Both the position numbers and the translations under genes were made by a program. Positions 7,686-16,734 of a stretch of DNA of 58,862 bases are shown piece after piece. The stretch is from the NCBI GenBank assembly GCA_964364175.1, contig CAYILR010000025.1, forward strand, positions 1 through 58,862, read 5' to 3'. How positions within the stretch are numbered: position 1 is the first letter of the stretch; each line of letters opens with the position of its first letter. Below the pieces are notes generated by a model that saw only the letters and a program-made list of their open reading frames with translations, was not told where the DNA came from and did no database searches. This DNA comes from CAYILR01 sp964364175 (GTDB lineage: Bacteria; Bdellovibrionota; UBA1018).

Positions 7686-10157
7686 CTAAGCTCGAGCAGT
7701 ACGAGCGGCAATTCGCGCAGCTGTCGTTTTTCTGTCCATCTCCACGGTCGTAATACGCATTCCGTAGAAAGAACGAAGAACGAAGCCCAAGCCCACAGCA
7801 AAGAGAACCGCACCGATGTAAATCGCAGTGGTTCCAGCCGAGTGAGCAATCTCCACAGCCAACAAGCCGAACAAGGTCGTGAACTTGATGATCGGGTTCA
7901 GAGCTACCGACGAGGTATCTTTGAACGGATCGCCCACAGTGTCACCGACTACGGTTGCAGCATGCAGAGGAGTTCCTTTTTCTTTGAGATCGACTTCGAC
8001 GACTTTTTTCGCGTTATCCCAAGCGCCACCGGCGTTTGCCATGAACATGGCTTGGTACAATCCGAAAACAGCGATCGAGATCAAGTAGCTGGCGAAGAAG
8101 GTTGCATCAAAACACGCAAAAGCCAGTGTGAACGAAAAGATCACACCAAAGATGTTGATCATCCCAGCTTGTGCGTACTGAGTGCAGATTTTCACCACTT
8201 CTTTGGAATCTTTTACTGAAGCTTTCTCAGAAGAATCCAATCGAATGTTTGCTTTGATGTATTCCACAGCGCGATAAGCTCCAGCAGTCACTGCTTGAGT
8301 CGAAGCGCCTGTGAACCAATAAACCACTGCTCCACCTGTCATCAATCCCAACAATACTCGTGCATCCATCAAATCGAGTTTCAAGTTCATCAACAAGATG
8401 ATCGAGAAAATCATGGTGGTAGCACCGATCACTGCGGTTCCGATCAACACGGGTTTAGCCGTTGCTTTGAAGGTGTTCCCTGCGGAATCGTTTTCTTCGA
8501 GCAACTCTTTGCCTTTGTGGAAGTCGGGTTTGAAGCCGAAATTCTTTTCGATGTCTGCAACGATTCCAGGAGTGGTTTCAATCTGGGACAACTCAAAAAC
8601 AGATTGGGCATTATCAGTAACAGGCCCGTAGCTATCGACAGCTATAGTCACAGGACCCATTCCCAAGAACCCGAAGGCCACCAAGCCGAATGCGAACACG
8701 GCTGGATAAACCATGTAGACATCCAAACCAGTGCTGCTGGTCAAATAAGCGACGAGCATCAAGCCCACCATGACCATACCTTTCCAGAAAGCACTGAAAT
8801 TGCCCGCAACCAAACCGGACAGAATCGCCAAAGAAGCGCCGCCCTCGCGAGCTGCGTTCACGACTTCTGCAACGTGCTTGGATTTTGCCGAGGTGAAAAT
8901 CTTGGTCAGCTCAGGAATCACGGCTCCTGCCAATGTTCCGCAGCTGATGATGGTCGAAAGTTTCCACCAGAGAGATCCATCCATATCAGCAAGCATCGAG
9001 TAGCTGACAGCATAGGTGACGCCGATTGAAATAATCGAGGTCAGCCAAACCAAGCTTGTCAAAGGAGCTTCGAAATCAAAAGCAGCTTTGTCACCGAACA
9101 TGGCGCGAGAAATCGCTCCATTGATCCAGTAAGACATCACCGAAGTGACGACCATCAGAATTCGCATTGCGAAAATCCAAACGATGAACTTGGCTTGAAT
9201 ATCAGTTCCGCCAGCCATCACAGTGAGATGTCCATCAGCGCCTGGGGTCATTCCGACTGCCAAAACGATGAAGCTGATCAGAGCCACGCCAGTCACACCG
9301 TAGGTTTCGAAACCGTCAGCTGTTGGGCCAACCGAGTCACCTGCGTTGTCGCCAGTACAATCTGCAATCACGCCTGGGTTACGAGCGTCGTCTTCTTTGA
9401 TATTGAAAACGATTTTCATCAAGTCAGATCCGATGTCAGCAATCTTAGTGAAGATACCGCCGCAAATTCGGAGTGCCGAAGCGCCCAGAGATTCACCGAT
9501 TGCGAATCCGATGAAACAAGCGCCTGCGCTCTCGCGAGGAACCAACATCAAGATCGCAATCATCATGATCAACTCAACGCAAATAAGAACCACACCGATC
9601 GACATTCCCGAACGCAGAGGAATATCCATCACGGAGTAAGCTTTGCCTCTGAGCGAAGCGAATGCTGTGCGGCTGTTGGCGTAGGTGTTGATTCGAATAC
9701 CGAACCAAGCCACACCGAAGGATCCCAAAATACCCAGGACCGACCAGAGCAAGATCAAAGCGACTTTGGAAGCTTCGAAGCCTTGCAAGAAGGCGAAGTA
9801 ATAAACGATACATGAACCGATGAAAATTTCGAGAACGAACAAGAACTTACCTTGTTGCAACAAGTAAGTTTTGCAAGTTTCATAAATGAGGGCAGAAACT
9901 TCTGCCATCGTTTGGTGAACCGGAAGAGCTTTCACTCGGAAGAATTCAATCAGACCGAATAGAATTCCGAGTAAGCAAACCACAACCCCTGCCATCAAAA
10001 TGCCGTCTCCGGTCATTCCAAAGCCAAACAAGTTGTAGGTTTGTCCTAACTCAGGAATTTTTAGATCTGCTTCGCTTGCGAAAGCAAAAGACGATGCGAA
10101 AGTTCCTAACACCAACACAGATAGAGCGCTGTACGCTTTTGAAAATAGTTTTTGCAT
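7686..10157 (-). CDS. hppA: Membrane proton-pumping pyrophosphatase, K+-independent type
   Basis: An H+-translocating pyrophosphatase of about 823 residues with some 16 hydrophobic segments. It couples PPi hydrolysis to proton export across the inner membrane. Signature blocks are present: DDARNPGVIADCTGDNAGDSVG (metal-PPi site, canonical DPRNPAVIADNVGDNVGD), GGAWDNAKK, and GDTVGDPFKDTS. At the K+-determinant position it reads GNTFKA, with Lys near residue 564; Lys there marks the K+-independent subfamily, whereas K+-dependent enzymes have Ala. The frame extends to a TTG at 10181. I choose the ATG at 10157 because it begins a signal-like segment (MQKLFSKAYSALSVLVLG) and because a promoter overlaps the longer version. 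It is longer than most bacterial members (about 650-770). Confidence 0.93.
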   Translation of the reverse strand: MQKLFSKAYSALSVLVLGTFASSFAFASEADLKIPELGQTYNLFGFGMTGDGILMAGVVVCLLGILFGLIEFFRVKALPVHQTMAEVSALIYETCKTYLLQQGKFLFVLEIFIGSCIVYYFAFLQGFEASKVALILLWSVLGILGSFGVAWFGIRINTYANSRTAFASLRGKAYSVMDIPLRSGMSIGVVLICVELIMMIAILMLVPRESAGACFIGFAIGESLGASALRICGGIFTKIADIGSDLMKIVFNIKEDDARNPGVIADCTGDNAGDSVGPTADGFETYGVTGVALISFIVLAVGMTPGADGHLTVMAGGTDIQAKFIVWIFAMRILMVVTSVMSYWINGAISRAMFGDKAAFDFEAPLTSLVWLTSIISIGVTYAVSYSMLADMDGSLWWKLSTIISCGTLAGAVIPELTKIFTSAKSKHVAEVVNAAREGGASLAILSGLVAGNFSAFWKGMVMVGLMLVAYLTSSTGLDVYMVYPAVFAFGLVAFGFLGMGPVTIAVDSYGPVTDNAQSVFELSQIETTPGIVADIEKNFGFKPDFHKGKELLEENDSAGNTFKATAKPVLIGTAVIGATTMIFSIILLMNLKLDLMDARVLLGLMTGGAVVYWFTGASTQAVTAGAYRAVEYIKANIRLDSSEKASVKDSKEVVKICTQYAQAGMINIFGVIFSFTLAFACFDATFFASYLISIAVFGLYQAMFMANAGGAWDNAKKVVEVDLKEKGTPLHAATVVGDTVGDPFKDTSSVALNPIIKFTTLFGLLAVEIAHSAGTTAIYIGAVLFAVGLGFVLRSFYGMRITTVEMDRKTTAARIAARTARA

Positions 10158-10165
10158 GTTTTTTG

Positions 10166-10194
10166 TACTACTCGCAGACAACGAGGCTTGTCAA
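10166..10194 (-). promoter_or_regulatory. Probable hppA promoter, near-leaderless
   Basis: On the minus strand a perfect TTGACA (10194-10189) is followed after 17-18 bases by a weak -10 (TAGTAC or GTAGTA around 10170-10166). This would place the start of transcription almost at the ATG at 10157. It supports the ATG over the upstream TTG at 10181, which would lie between the boxes. Confidence 0.45.
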
Positions 10195-10238
10195 ACCAGA
10201 TTTTTGCTTTAATCTGAGAACAATCGAGGAGACCACCC

Positions 10239-13043
10239 ATGAGCAACACCAACAGCTTCAAAACCCGGCAGACTTTTAATTTACAAGGCAAGACCTTCCA
10301 CTATCATTCTTTGAAAGCGCTGGAGCAAGCGACCGGAGCAAAGCTGGACACACTCCCCTTTTCCATCAAAATTCTGATCGAAAATCTTCTTCGCTGCGAA
10401 GACGGTTTCGCTGTAAAAAAGAAGGATATCGAAGCCCTTTTAAAATGGAATCCCAAAGCAAAATCGGAAGACGAAATCCAATTCACGCCAGGTCGCGTCA
10501 TTTTACAGGATCTCACCGGCGTTCCAGCGGTTGCAGATTTGGCGGCTGCTCGAAATGCAATTCAACGCTTAGGTGGTGACCCCAATCAAATCAACCCACT
10601 GGCTCCTGCAGATCTCGTCATCGATCACTCGGTTCAAGTCGATCACTACGGCAGCGCCAAAGCTTTTGAAATGAACATGTCCCTAGAATACGAACGCAAC
10701 AACGAGCGCTACGAATTCTTGCGTTGGGGACAAAAATCTTTCCGTAATTTCCGCGTCGTTCCTCCAGAAACAGGAATCGTTCACCAAGTCAATTTGGAAT
10801 ACCTCGCACAAGTCGCAATGACCGGCGAAGTCGCCGGAGAAACTTGGGTTTATCCCGACACCGTCGTCGGAACCGATTCTCACACCACCATGATCAATGG
10901 TCTGGGCGTTTTGGGTTGGGGCGTGGGCGGGATCGAAGCCGAGGCCGCATTGCTCGGACAACCTTGCTCCATGTTGATTCCCGAAGTCGTGGGATTCCGC
11001 CTCAAAGGAAAACTCAAAGAAGGAACCACGGCAACCGATCTCGTTCTCACCGTCACACAAATGCTCCGTAAAAAAGGCGTAGTCGGAAAATTCGTGGAAT
11101 TTTTTGGACCGGGTCTAGCCAACTTGAGCTTGGCGGATCGTGCGGTCATCGCCAACATGGCTCCAGAATATGGCGCAACATGCGGATTGTTCCCCGTCGA
11201 TTCTGTCACGACTGATTTCTTGAAACTCACTGGCCGCAAAGAAATCGCTGAGCGCGTTGAAACTTACTTCAAAGCACAAGGCCTCTGGTACACTCCTGGT
11301 GCAACAGAGCCGATTTGTGCAGATGTATTGGATCTGGACATGGCTGCTGTTGAAGCCAGCATGGCTGGCCCCGCTCGTCCTCAAGATCGCGTGACATTGC
11401 CCGAAGTTCGCAAATCGTTCCGCAAATCTTTGCAAAGCACTTTGCAAACCCAGAAAAAAATGGGCAGCGCTAATCCCGAGGCCATTCAACGCTGGGTGGA
11501 TGACGGCGAATCTCGCTACACTAATTTGCCAGAATTCTCTGCATCAGCAGCAAATCCAGATTTGGGTCCAGTTGCGCAATCTACTTTAGTGAAACAACCC
11601 GATGGACAAAACTATTATTTGAATCATGGCTCCGTCGTGATCACTGCGATCACCAGCTGCACCAATACTTCCAACCCATCTGTGTTGATGGCTGCTGGAC
11701 TCGTTGCGAAGAAAGCAGTCGAAAGAGGGCTCATCACTAAACCTTGGGTAAAGCCCAGCTTGGCTCCTGGCTCCAAAGTCGTCACTGACTATTTAGTAGA
11801 GTCAGGATTGATGCCTTATCTCGAAGCTTTGAAGTTTCATCTGGTGGGATACGGCTGCACCACCTGCATCGGAAACAGCGGACCACTGCCCGAGCATCTG
11901 GTTCAAGCAATTAACAGCGGAGATTTGGCAGTAGCCTCCGTGCTTTCTGGAAACAGAAACTTCGAAGGCCGCGTGAATCCAAACGTTCGCGCGAACTATC
12001 TGGCTTCACCTCCTCTGGTGGTGGCTTACGCGATTGCCGGAAACATCAATCTGGATTTAACTCGCGATCCTCTGGGATATGACCCGAGCGGCAACGCTGT
12101 TTTCTTGAAAGACATTTGGCCCACACAAGAGGAAGTCGAATCAGTCGTTCGCAAGTATGTCACCGCTGCACAGTTCGACAAGAGCTACGCGGACGTTTTC
12201 AAGGGTGATCAGTTCTGGAATAAAATCAAAGTCGTCGAAGGCAATCTGTACAAGTGGGATTCCAAATCGACCTACATCAAAGAACCTCCGTTCTTTGGCG
12301 GAATGACGATGACTCCAAATCCGATCACCGACATCACAGGTGCGCGAGTTCTGGCATTGTTGGGAGACTCCGTCACGACCGACCATATTTCCCCCGCTGG
12401 AAACATCAGCAAGAGCAGCCCTGCCGCAAAGTACCTGACTGACAACGGTGTTACACAAAAAGACTTTAACTCCTACGGCGCTCGCCGAGGAAACCACGAA
12501 GTCATGGTGCGCGGAACCTTCGCCAACATTCGATTGAAGAACCTAATGGTTCCCGGAATCGAAGGCGGCGTCACGATCCACGTCCCCACCGGAAAACAAA
12601 TGTCGATCTACGACGCCTCAATGGAATACCAAGCCGCCAAAACTCCACTCGTGATCATCGCAGGCAAAGAGTACGGCACAGGCTCCTCACGCGACTGGGC
12701 AGCCAAAGGCACCAAGCTCCTGGGCGCACGCGCTGTGATCGTGGAAAGCTTCGAGCGAATTCACAGATCCAACCTCGTTGGAATGGGCGTCCTGCCACTG
12801 CAATTCCTACCCGGCGAAAGCGCCACAACTCACAAACTCACCGGCAAAGAGACATTAGAGATCACTGGACTAACTACACTGACTACCGGACAGAAGCTGG
12901 TGATTAAAGGTAAACGAGAAGACGGCTCGGCATTGGAATTCACAGTCCTGTGCCGCATCGATACCCCCAATGAAATCGAATACTACAAACACGGCGGCAT
13001 CTTGCCTTACGTGCTCCGACAAATGGTCGGCAAAAAGAAGTAA
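10239..13043 (+). CDS. acnA: Aconitate hydratase A
   Basis: A 934-residue aconitase, interconverting citrate and isocitrate in the TCA cycle. The three [4Fe-4S] ligands are C474 (SCTNTSNP), C540 and C543 (GCTTCIGNSG); the 66-residue spacing from the first to the second is that of AcnA/IRP1. GDSVTTDHISPAGNI marks the swivel domain, and GTGSSRDWAAKG holds the substrate-binding Arg. The start is fixed by the Shine-Dalgarno GAGGAG seven bases before ATG. It is somewhat longer than E. coli AcnA (about 890). It is divergent from hppA; the roughly 80-base gap holds both promoters. AcnA-type enzymes can also bind mRNA when the cluster is lost; nothing here addresses that. Confidence 0.96.
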   Translation: MSNTNSFKTRQTFNLQGKTFHYHSLKALEQATGAKLDTLPFSIKILIENLLRCEDGFAVKKKDIEALLKWNPKAKSEDEIQFTPGRVILQDLTGVPAVADLAAARNAIQRLGGDPNQINPLAPADLVIDHSVQVDHYGSAKAFEMNMSLEYERNNERYEFLRWGQKSFRNFRVVPPETGIVHQVNLEYLAQVAMTGEVAGETWVYPDTVVGTDSHTTMINGLGVLGWGVGGIEAEAALLGQPCSMLIPEVVGFRLKGKLKEGTTATDLVLTVTQMLRKKGVVGKFVEFFGPGLANLSLADRAVIANMAPEYGATCGLFPVDSVTTDFLKLTGRKEIAERVETYFKAQGLWYTPGATEPICADVLDLDMAAVEASMAGPARPQDRVTLPEVRKSFRKSLQSTLQTQKKMGSANPEAIQRWVDDGESRYTNLPEFSASAANPDLGPVAQSTLVKQPDGQNYYLNHGSVVITAITSCTNTSNPSVLMAAGLVAKKAVERGLITKPWVKPSLAPGSKVVTDYLVESGLMPYLEALKFHLVGYGCTTCIGNSGPLPEHLVQAINSGDLAVASVLSGNRNFEGRVNPNVRANYLASPPLVVAYAIAGNINLDLTRDPLGYDPSGNAVFLKDIWPTQEEVESVVRKYVTAAQFDKSYADVFKGDQFWNKIKVVEGNLYKWDSKSTYIKEPPFFGGMTMTPNPITDITGARVLALLGDSVTTDHISPAGNISKSSPAAKYLTDNGVTQKDFNSYGARRGNHEVMVRGTFANIRLKNLMVPGIEGGVTIHVPTGKQMSIYDASMEYQAAKTPLVIIAGKEYGTGSSRDWAAKGTKLLGARAVIVESFERIHRSNLVGMGVLPLQFLPGESATTHKLTGKETLEITGLTTLTTGQKLVIKGKREDGSALEFTVLCRIDTPNEIEYYKHGGILPYVLRQMVGKKK

Positions 13044-13067
13044 TTCAAAATGGTGCCTCTTTCAATG

Positions 13068-13892
13068 CTACATCCTAAAAAAATCCAGCGACATACAGAA
13101 CATTGCCTCGTTCGGAGAAGGACCGATGATGTGCTCGCTCTCCTCTAAAAGGTACATGAGCTTAGCGCGAATTTTTTTAGCGTCATTTTCCGAAAGACAA
13201 ATCGGGCCCGAAAAAAACAAGCTTTCTTTGTCTTCTTGATCGAGAGCTCTGATCGCCTGGAGACGCCAGTGAGTATGATGCTTTGAAAAAAATGGAGAAC
13301 TGCGATCCAAGTGAATCCGTGCTTTTCCAGGCTGGTATATTCCATCTTGATAGACAGCCAGTCCCACCGAAGACAAAAACTCCAAAACATCACTCACGCG
13401 TCCCAGTGGAATCCCCAGGTGATCGCTGATCGCTTGCGGTGACTGATATCCTGGAATCAGCAGAAGAATATGTGTCGCAGCAAAATACCAAGCACTGTAA
13501 TAGACAGCTTGGTCTTCATAAGAAAGATTTTTTTTGACCTGAATTCTCTCTGCAATGATTTGCCGCCTGCGATGAATCTCTTCCATTTGCTTGAGATAAT
13601 AGTGTTCTAGCTGAGAAGTACCCGCACGTGAGTAGTGCACCAGAAGCACAAAATAGTCCCCCTCGCTTTCACTATGTCCAAGAAATGGGTTCACAGCCAG
13701 AGCATGTTCCAAGCTAAACTGAGCATCCCCGTGAAGCACTCGAGAAATAAATGCTGTCTGACAACGCAACGCCTTAGCCATTCGGCTTCGCATCCCACGC
13801 TTCGGACCGCTCACGGGAAGCCTAATTTCCAAATACTTTCGATAATCTGTGTAATCAAAGACACTATGACTGTTTTTTGAGTTTTCCGTCAT
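13068..13892 (-). CDS. TIGR02147-family protein
   Basis: A 274-residue protein matching the TIGR02147 (DUF4423) pattern. It has an N-terminal FDYTDYRKYLEIRL, a short HTH-like region (MAKALRCQTAFISRVLHG), FLGHSESEGDYFVLLVHYSRAGT, and a C-terminal winged-helix-like half (about 130-200: LGIPLGRVSDVLEFLSSVGL). The family is expanded in Bdellovibrio-like bacteria and Fibrobacter. It is thought to be regulatory because of the HTH/winged-helix layout, but no function is established. The cue or target cannot be read from the sequence. It is divergent from two secreted-protein genes across a 157-base gap that holds a 7-bp inverted repeat, a possible binding site for it. Confidence 0.8.
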   Translation of the reverse strand: MTENSKNSHSVFDYTDYRKYLEIRLPVSGPKRGMRSRMAKALRCQTAFISRVLHGDAQFSLEHALAVNPFLGHSESEGDYFVLLVHYSRAGTSQLEHYYLKQMEEIHRRRQIIAERIQVKKNLSYEDQAVYYSAWYFAATHILLLIPGYQSPQAISDHLGIPLGRVSDVLEFLSSVGLAVYQDGIYQPGKARIHLDRSSPFFSKHHTHWRLQAIRALDQEDKESLFFSGPICLSENDAKKIRAKLMYLLEESEHIIGPSPNEAMFCMSLDFFRM

Positions 13893-13958
13893 ATATTTAC
13901 TAAAAGATTAACTTGTTTGATACATTTTGAGTAATTAAATCTATTTTTAATTAATGAC

Positions 13959-13986
13959 ACGTCGTATAAATTAACCATCACGACGT
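13959..13986. promoter_or_regulatory. Inverted repeat between divergent genes
   Basis: ACGTCGT at 13959-13965 and ACGACGT at 13980-13986 form a perfect 7-bp inverted repeat around an AT-rich 14-base centre. It lies in the gap between the TIGR02147 gene and the secreted-protein genes. It could be an operator; no assigned regulator. The surrounding gap (13893-14049) is otherwise AT-rich with no RNA gene visible. Confidence 0.35.
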
Positions 13987-14064
13987 TCAAAGGAAAGAAC
14001 GTTTATTCAGGCTCCCCTAAAAAAGACTTTAAAGGGCGGCTAAGTAATCATGAGGTTGTTAGAT

Positions 14065-14505
14065 ATGAAAAACTGTAAGAAAAACAAGGCCCGATGGATT
14101 TTAATCATAGGTTTATTAATGTCGCAGGTTGCCCTCGCAGGCTCAAGTACCTGCACGCAGACGATACTACCGATAGAGACAGGCCCCGGAGCAGGCAGCG
14201 AAAAAGCTTTCGACTTCACATTGATAGCCAATCTAGCGAGCTATCAGTGCGACTCGAATAGTCACTGGCGTGCTGCTCACATTCTAGGCGTTGGCCCGGG
14301 AGTTGAGGTCGACTTAGGTGGCGTGATTGGAGTTATTTGCTCAAGCGACCAGGACGGATTGAATGTAGGAGTTCGAGGCGGAGTAGCTGCCCTTTTTGGG
14401 CTCAACGGAGGACTTTATGTGGGGGAATCCGGATTATGCGCAGTGGGTGGCTTTAGTCTTGGCCTGGGCGCAGAAGCCACTTTGTCCACTTTGTTTTTAC
14501 GGTGA
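14065..14505 (+). CDS. Small secreted hypothetical protein
   Basis: About 146 residues from the ATG at 14065 (preceded by GAGG ten bases upstream); an in-frame start at 14050 is also possible. A signal peptide (KARWILIIGLLMSQVALAG) is followed by a Gly/Val-rich mature part, with GVGPGVEVDLGGVIGVIC and GGVAALFGLNGGLYVGESGLC. The alternating Gly-rich hydrophobic strands look like an outer-membrane or beta-rich secreted protein. Four Cys residues could pair. It ends with FLR rather than an aromatic outer-membrane signal. The next gene, also secreted, starts 75 bases later on the same strand. No family recognised. Confidence 0.6.
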   Translation: MKNCKKNKARWILIIGLLMSQVALAGSSTCTQTILPIETGPGAGSEKAFDFTLIANLASYQCDSNSHWRAAHILGVGPGVEVDLGGVIGVICSSDQDGLNVGVRGGVAALFGLNGGLYVGESGLCAVGGFSLGLGAEATLSTLFLR

Positions 14506-14580
14506 TTATTGAAAGCTGCCACCGTAGTCCAAACTACAGGAATAATTTTGTAATTCCGATAACTTAAAAGGAACTTTGAT

Positions 14581-15663
14581 ATGAATATTGTTAATACCAA
14601 TAAGACAAAATTTATAGTTGCGATCTTGATATCCATCTGCTGCACTTCACCCGTGGCGTTGGCCGACGGAGGAGGAAGCACCGGAGGTGGGCTAGGCGAC
14701 AACAAAACGGGTGATTTGCTGGATTTTTACGAAACACAGATCGACCCCCACTTCGGTCTCAAGAAAATCAACCCCATGTCCTATCGATCATTCCATGAAA
14801 GATTGATGCCACAAATTCGAGAACTTCACACCAAGCTTCCTCGAGTGGCTAGAGACATGATGAGAACCATGCAACGTTTAGAATGGTACGTTACAGATTT
14901 GCCAATTGCTGAATCAAACGATGAATGCGCTCTCCTGAAAGTAAACCGAATTCAAATTGCTAAACAGGTAGGAAACCGAGTTGTCATTTCACGTAAATGG
15001 CTGGAGCAAGCTGAAGCAAACCCCTCGCACCAAGCTGGATTATTTGCACATGAAATTTTAACAGGCATGTCTCGTAAAAATGCAGGGGACTGCTCCACAA
15101 ACATCCGCAATCAAGTTCGTGCTGTTTTTGAGGCAAAAGAAAAATCTGCCGAAGAGCTGAAATCCGCATTTATATTTCCTGGTAGTCCCTACGGCCACAG
15201 GAATCGGTATATGACTGCTTTTGAAATGCGAAACGCGCAATCGGTTTTTGCTAAAACCCTCACTCAAGCCTGCGTCAATGACGTCGGAGTTTATCGTGCT
15301 ATTGAATTCCTGCCTGCCGTGTACGAGGCTGCTGAGTTAGAAAAAATATACCTTGTTTATGAAGAGCTTGCGCGCGGCCCCTTTACTATAGAAGACTTGA
15401 GTCTAAGACGAGAAACAGGCTACCTCACAAAAAAAGGAACTCTCAAATTTCAGCTCGGCGATCGTTTCAACGAGCCCCGCGGTCATTATTGTTTTCAAGA
15501 ACTCAAAAAATTTGACGGGCTTATAAATCCCGCTCTGCCTACAACTGATCGTCTGGATTTAATCTCAACGCAAGCTGAGTTCAATCGCTCTGACACAAAA
15601 CCAATTGAAGAGCAGCTCATAAAAAACGAAACTGGTTCTTTTCGAGTTATCCCAGCAAAATAG
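14581..15663 (+). CDS. Secreted hypothetical protein with HEI-type motif
   Basis: A 360-residue protein, with Shine-Dalgarno AAGGA ten bases before the ATG. A signal peptide (FIVAILISICCTSPVALADG) is followed by a Gly-rich linker (GGGSTGGGLGD). The central part contains QAGLFAHEILTGMSRKNAGDC. HEILTG resembles an incomplete HExxH zinc motif, as in secreted proteins of predatory bacteria whose second histidine is variable; here the second His is missing, so metalloprotease activity is doubtful. The rest is helical and charged. It probably forms a transcription unit with the small secreted protein upstream. It is convergent with the START-domain gene, four bases apart. Function unknown. Confidence 0.7.
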   Translation: MNIVNTNKTKFIVAILISICCTSPVALADGGGSTGGGLGDNKTGDLLDFYETQIDPHFGLKKINPMSYRSFHERLMPQIRELHTKLPRVARDMMRTMQRLEWYVTDLPIAESNDECALLKVNRIQIAKQVGNRVVISRKWLEQAEANPSHQAGLFAHEILTGMSRKNAGDCSTNIRNQVRAVFEAKEKSAEELKSAFIFPGSPYGHRNRYMTAFEMRNAQSVFAKTLTQACVNDVGVYRAIEFLPAVYEAAELEKIYLVYEELARGPFTIEDLSLRRETGYLTKKGTLKFQLGDRFNEPRGHYCFQELKKFDGLINPALPTTDRLDLISTQAEFNRSDTKPIEEQLIKNETGSFRVIPAK

Positions 15664-15667
15664 AAAA

Positions 15668-16414
15668 TCAACCGCCTGAAGCAGTTTTTACACTAGTCGG
15701 AAGGGCAGGAACCGGAAAGTAAGCATCCAACTTACCTTCAAAGAAAGCCTTCACTTCCGGGTTTTCAATCACATCCGGCTTTGCAACCTGTCTTTGAATA
15801 CCTGTCAGAGTTTTGCGAGGCCAAGATCTTTGAACCAGATTGACTGCCCATTTTGGCACAGCACCCATCGGATCAGCCAGAATCTCCACCTGAACCCAGG
15901 TTTTCGTTCCGCCTTCCATGGATTTCATAATGTAGCTGCCTTTGGTAACTTTTCCTCGAACAGCCTCATCAGTCTCGGGTTGTGCAGGATCCGGAACTGA
16001 CGAAAAAGTAACCGTCGCTGTCTTTTGAACTTGATCCAATTCCAGCTTGCAACGCAGGACGAAGTCACGATTTTTGATCGGCCAAGGAGCATGAGTTCTA
16101 TTGTATTCAATTCTTTCCAACTGAGAAATCTGGCGAATGTCGCGTGTAATCATCGCATCCGAAACCCATTCCGTTTTTCTGGCGGTATCAATCAATACCT
16201 GCGCCACTTTCGCTACCGGAGCATCAATGAGCGCTTCGCCCAGGAACGCAACCGTTGGGGCACCCGAGATCTCTTTGCTGTAAGTCGTGATCCCGTCGCT
16301 CGAACTGACTCTCTCCCAGGACTTATCCACAGGAACCGGCGATGCTTCCACCGTCAACGCTGTCGTTATTACCAGTCCCACCCAACCCAAATTCACCAAG
16401 TAATTCCGTCTCAT
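15668..16414 (-). CDS. START-domain lipid-binding protein, exported
   Basis: About 248 residues from the ATG at 16414. An upstream TTG (16450) would add 12 residues ahead of the evident signal peptide MRRNYLVNLGWVGLVITTALTVEA. The mature protein is a single START-like fold. It opens with WERVSSSDGITTYSKEISGAPTVAF, then VLIDTARKTEWVSDAM and NRTHAPWPIKNRDFVLRC, and ends with a C-terminal helix (WAVNLVQRSWPRKTLTGIQRQV). START domains hold a hydrophobic ligand such as phospholipid or sterol in a cavity. A periplasmic location suggests lipid binding or transfer in the envelope. The ligand is unknown. It stands alone between a convergent secreted protein and a divergent small gene. Confidence 0.8.
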   Translation of the reverse strand: MRRNYLVNLGWVGLVITTALTVEASPVPVDKSWERVSSSDGITTYSKEISGAPTVAFLGEALIDAPVAKVAQVLIDTARKTEWVSDAMITRDIRQISQLERIEYNRTHAPWPIKNRDFVLRCKLELDQVQKTATVTFSSVPDPAQPETDEAVRGKVTKGSYIMKSMEGGTKTWVQVEILADPMGAVPKWAVNLVQRSWPRKTLTGIQRQVAKPDVIENPEVKAFFEGKLDAYFPVPALPTSVKTASGG

Positions 16415-16495
16415 GGAGCATTTTCTACCTGAAACGTGTATAAAGAGCAAATAAAATTTGCTGCAAACCCCCTACTCGACTTAAACTGTAAGGAC

Positions 16496-16726
16496 ATGGA
16501 CAAAGAAAAGAAGTTAGAACTCATCCAGAGATCCCTGGGTTTGCGACATAAGCTCAAGGTTCACGACAGCATGAAAATGCCCGAAACCCACGAGGAGACG
16601 TCCCTCATGATGATGTCCCGCTGGGAATTTGAGGATGAACTGAAGGCCATCGAAGAAATTCTGAATGATGACCGTTTAAAAAACGTTTCGTTGAAACGAA
16701 AAAAACTTGAAAAAGACGGGCCTTAA
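16496..16726 (+). CDS. Small charged hypothetical protein
   Basis: About 76 residues from an ATG at 16496, preceded by AAGGA but only one base away, so the start is uncertain. It is highly charged and helical (DKEKKLELIQRSLGLRHKLKV, then WEFEDELKAIEEILNDDRLKN), with a Met-rich middle (SLMMMSRW). There is no signal peptide or membrane segment. The codon use looks like neighbouring genes, and the gene fills the gap between two opposed genes. Cytosolic, function unknown; it could be a small regulatory or adaptor protein. Confidence 0.5.
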   Translation: MDKEKKLELIQRSLGLRHKLKVHDSMKMPETHEETSLMMMSRWEFEDELKAIEEILNDDRLKNVSLKRKKLEKDGP

Positions 16727-16734
16727 TCCAAGCG

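Noticed and set aside
8295..9815. Two long plus-strand open frames (244 and 206 codons) opposite hppA
   Set aside because: They lie wholly inside hppA and encode His/Gln/Ser-rich sequence typical of antisense shadows of a membrane protein gene.
10683..12497. Open frames of 118-125 codons on the minus strand inside acnA
   Set aside because: acnA shows intact family motifs across the region; the reverse frames have no start signals or domains.
14581..15663. Zinc metalloprotease call from the HEILTG motif
   Set aside because: The second histidine of HExxH is absent and no third ligand is recognisable, so only a hypothetical secreted protein is reported.
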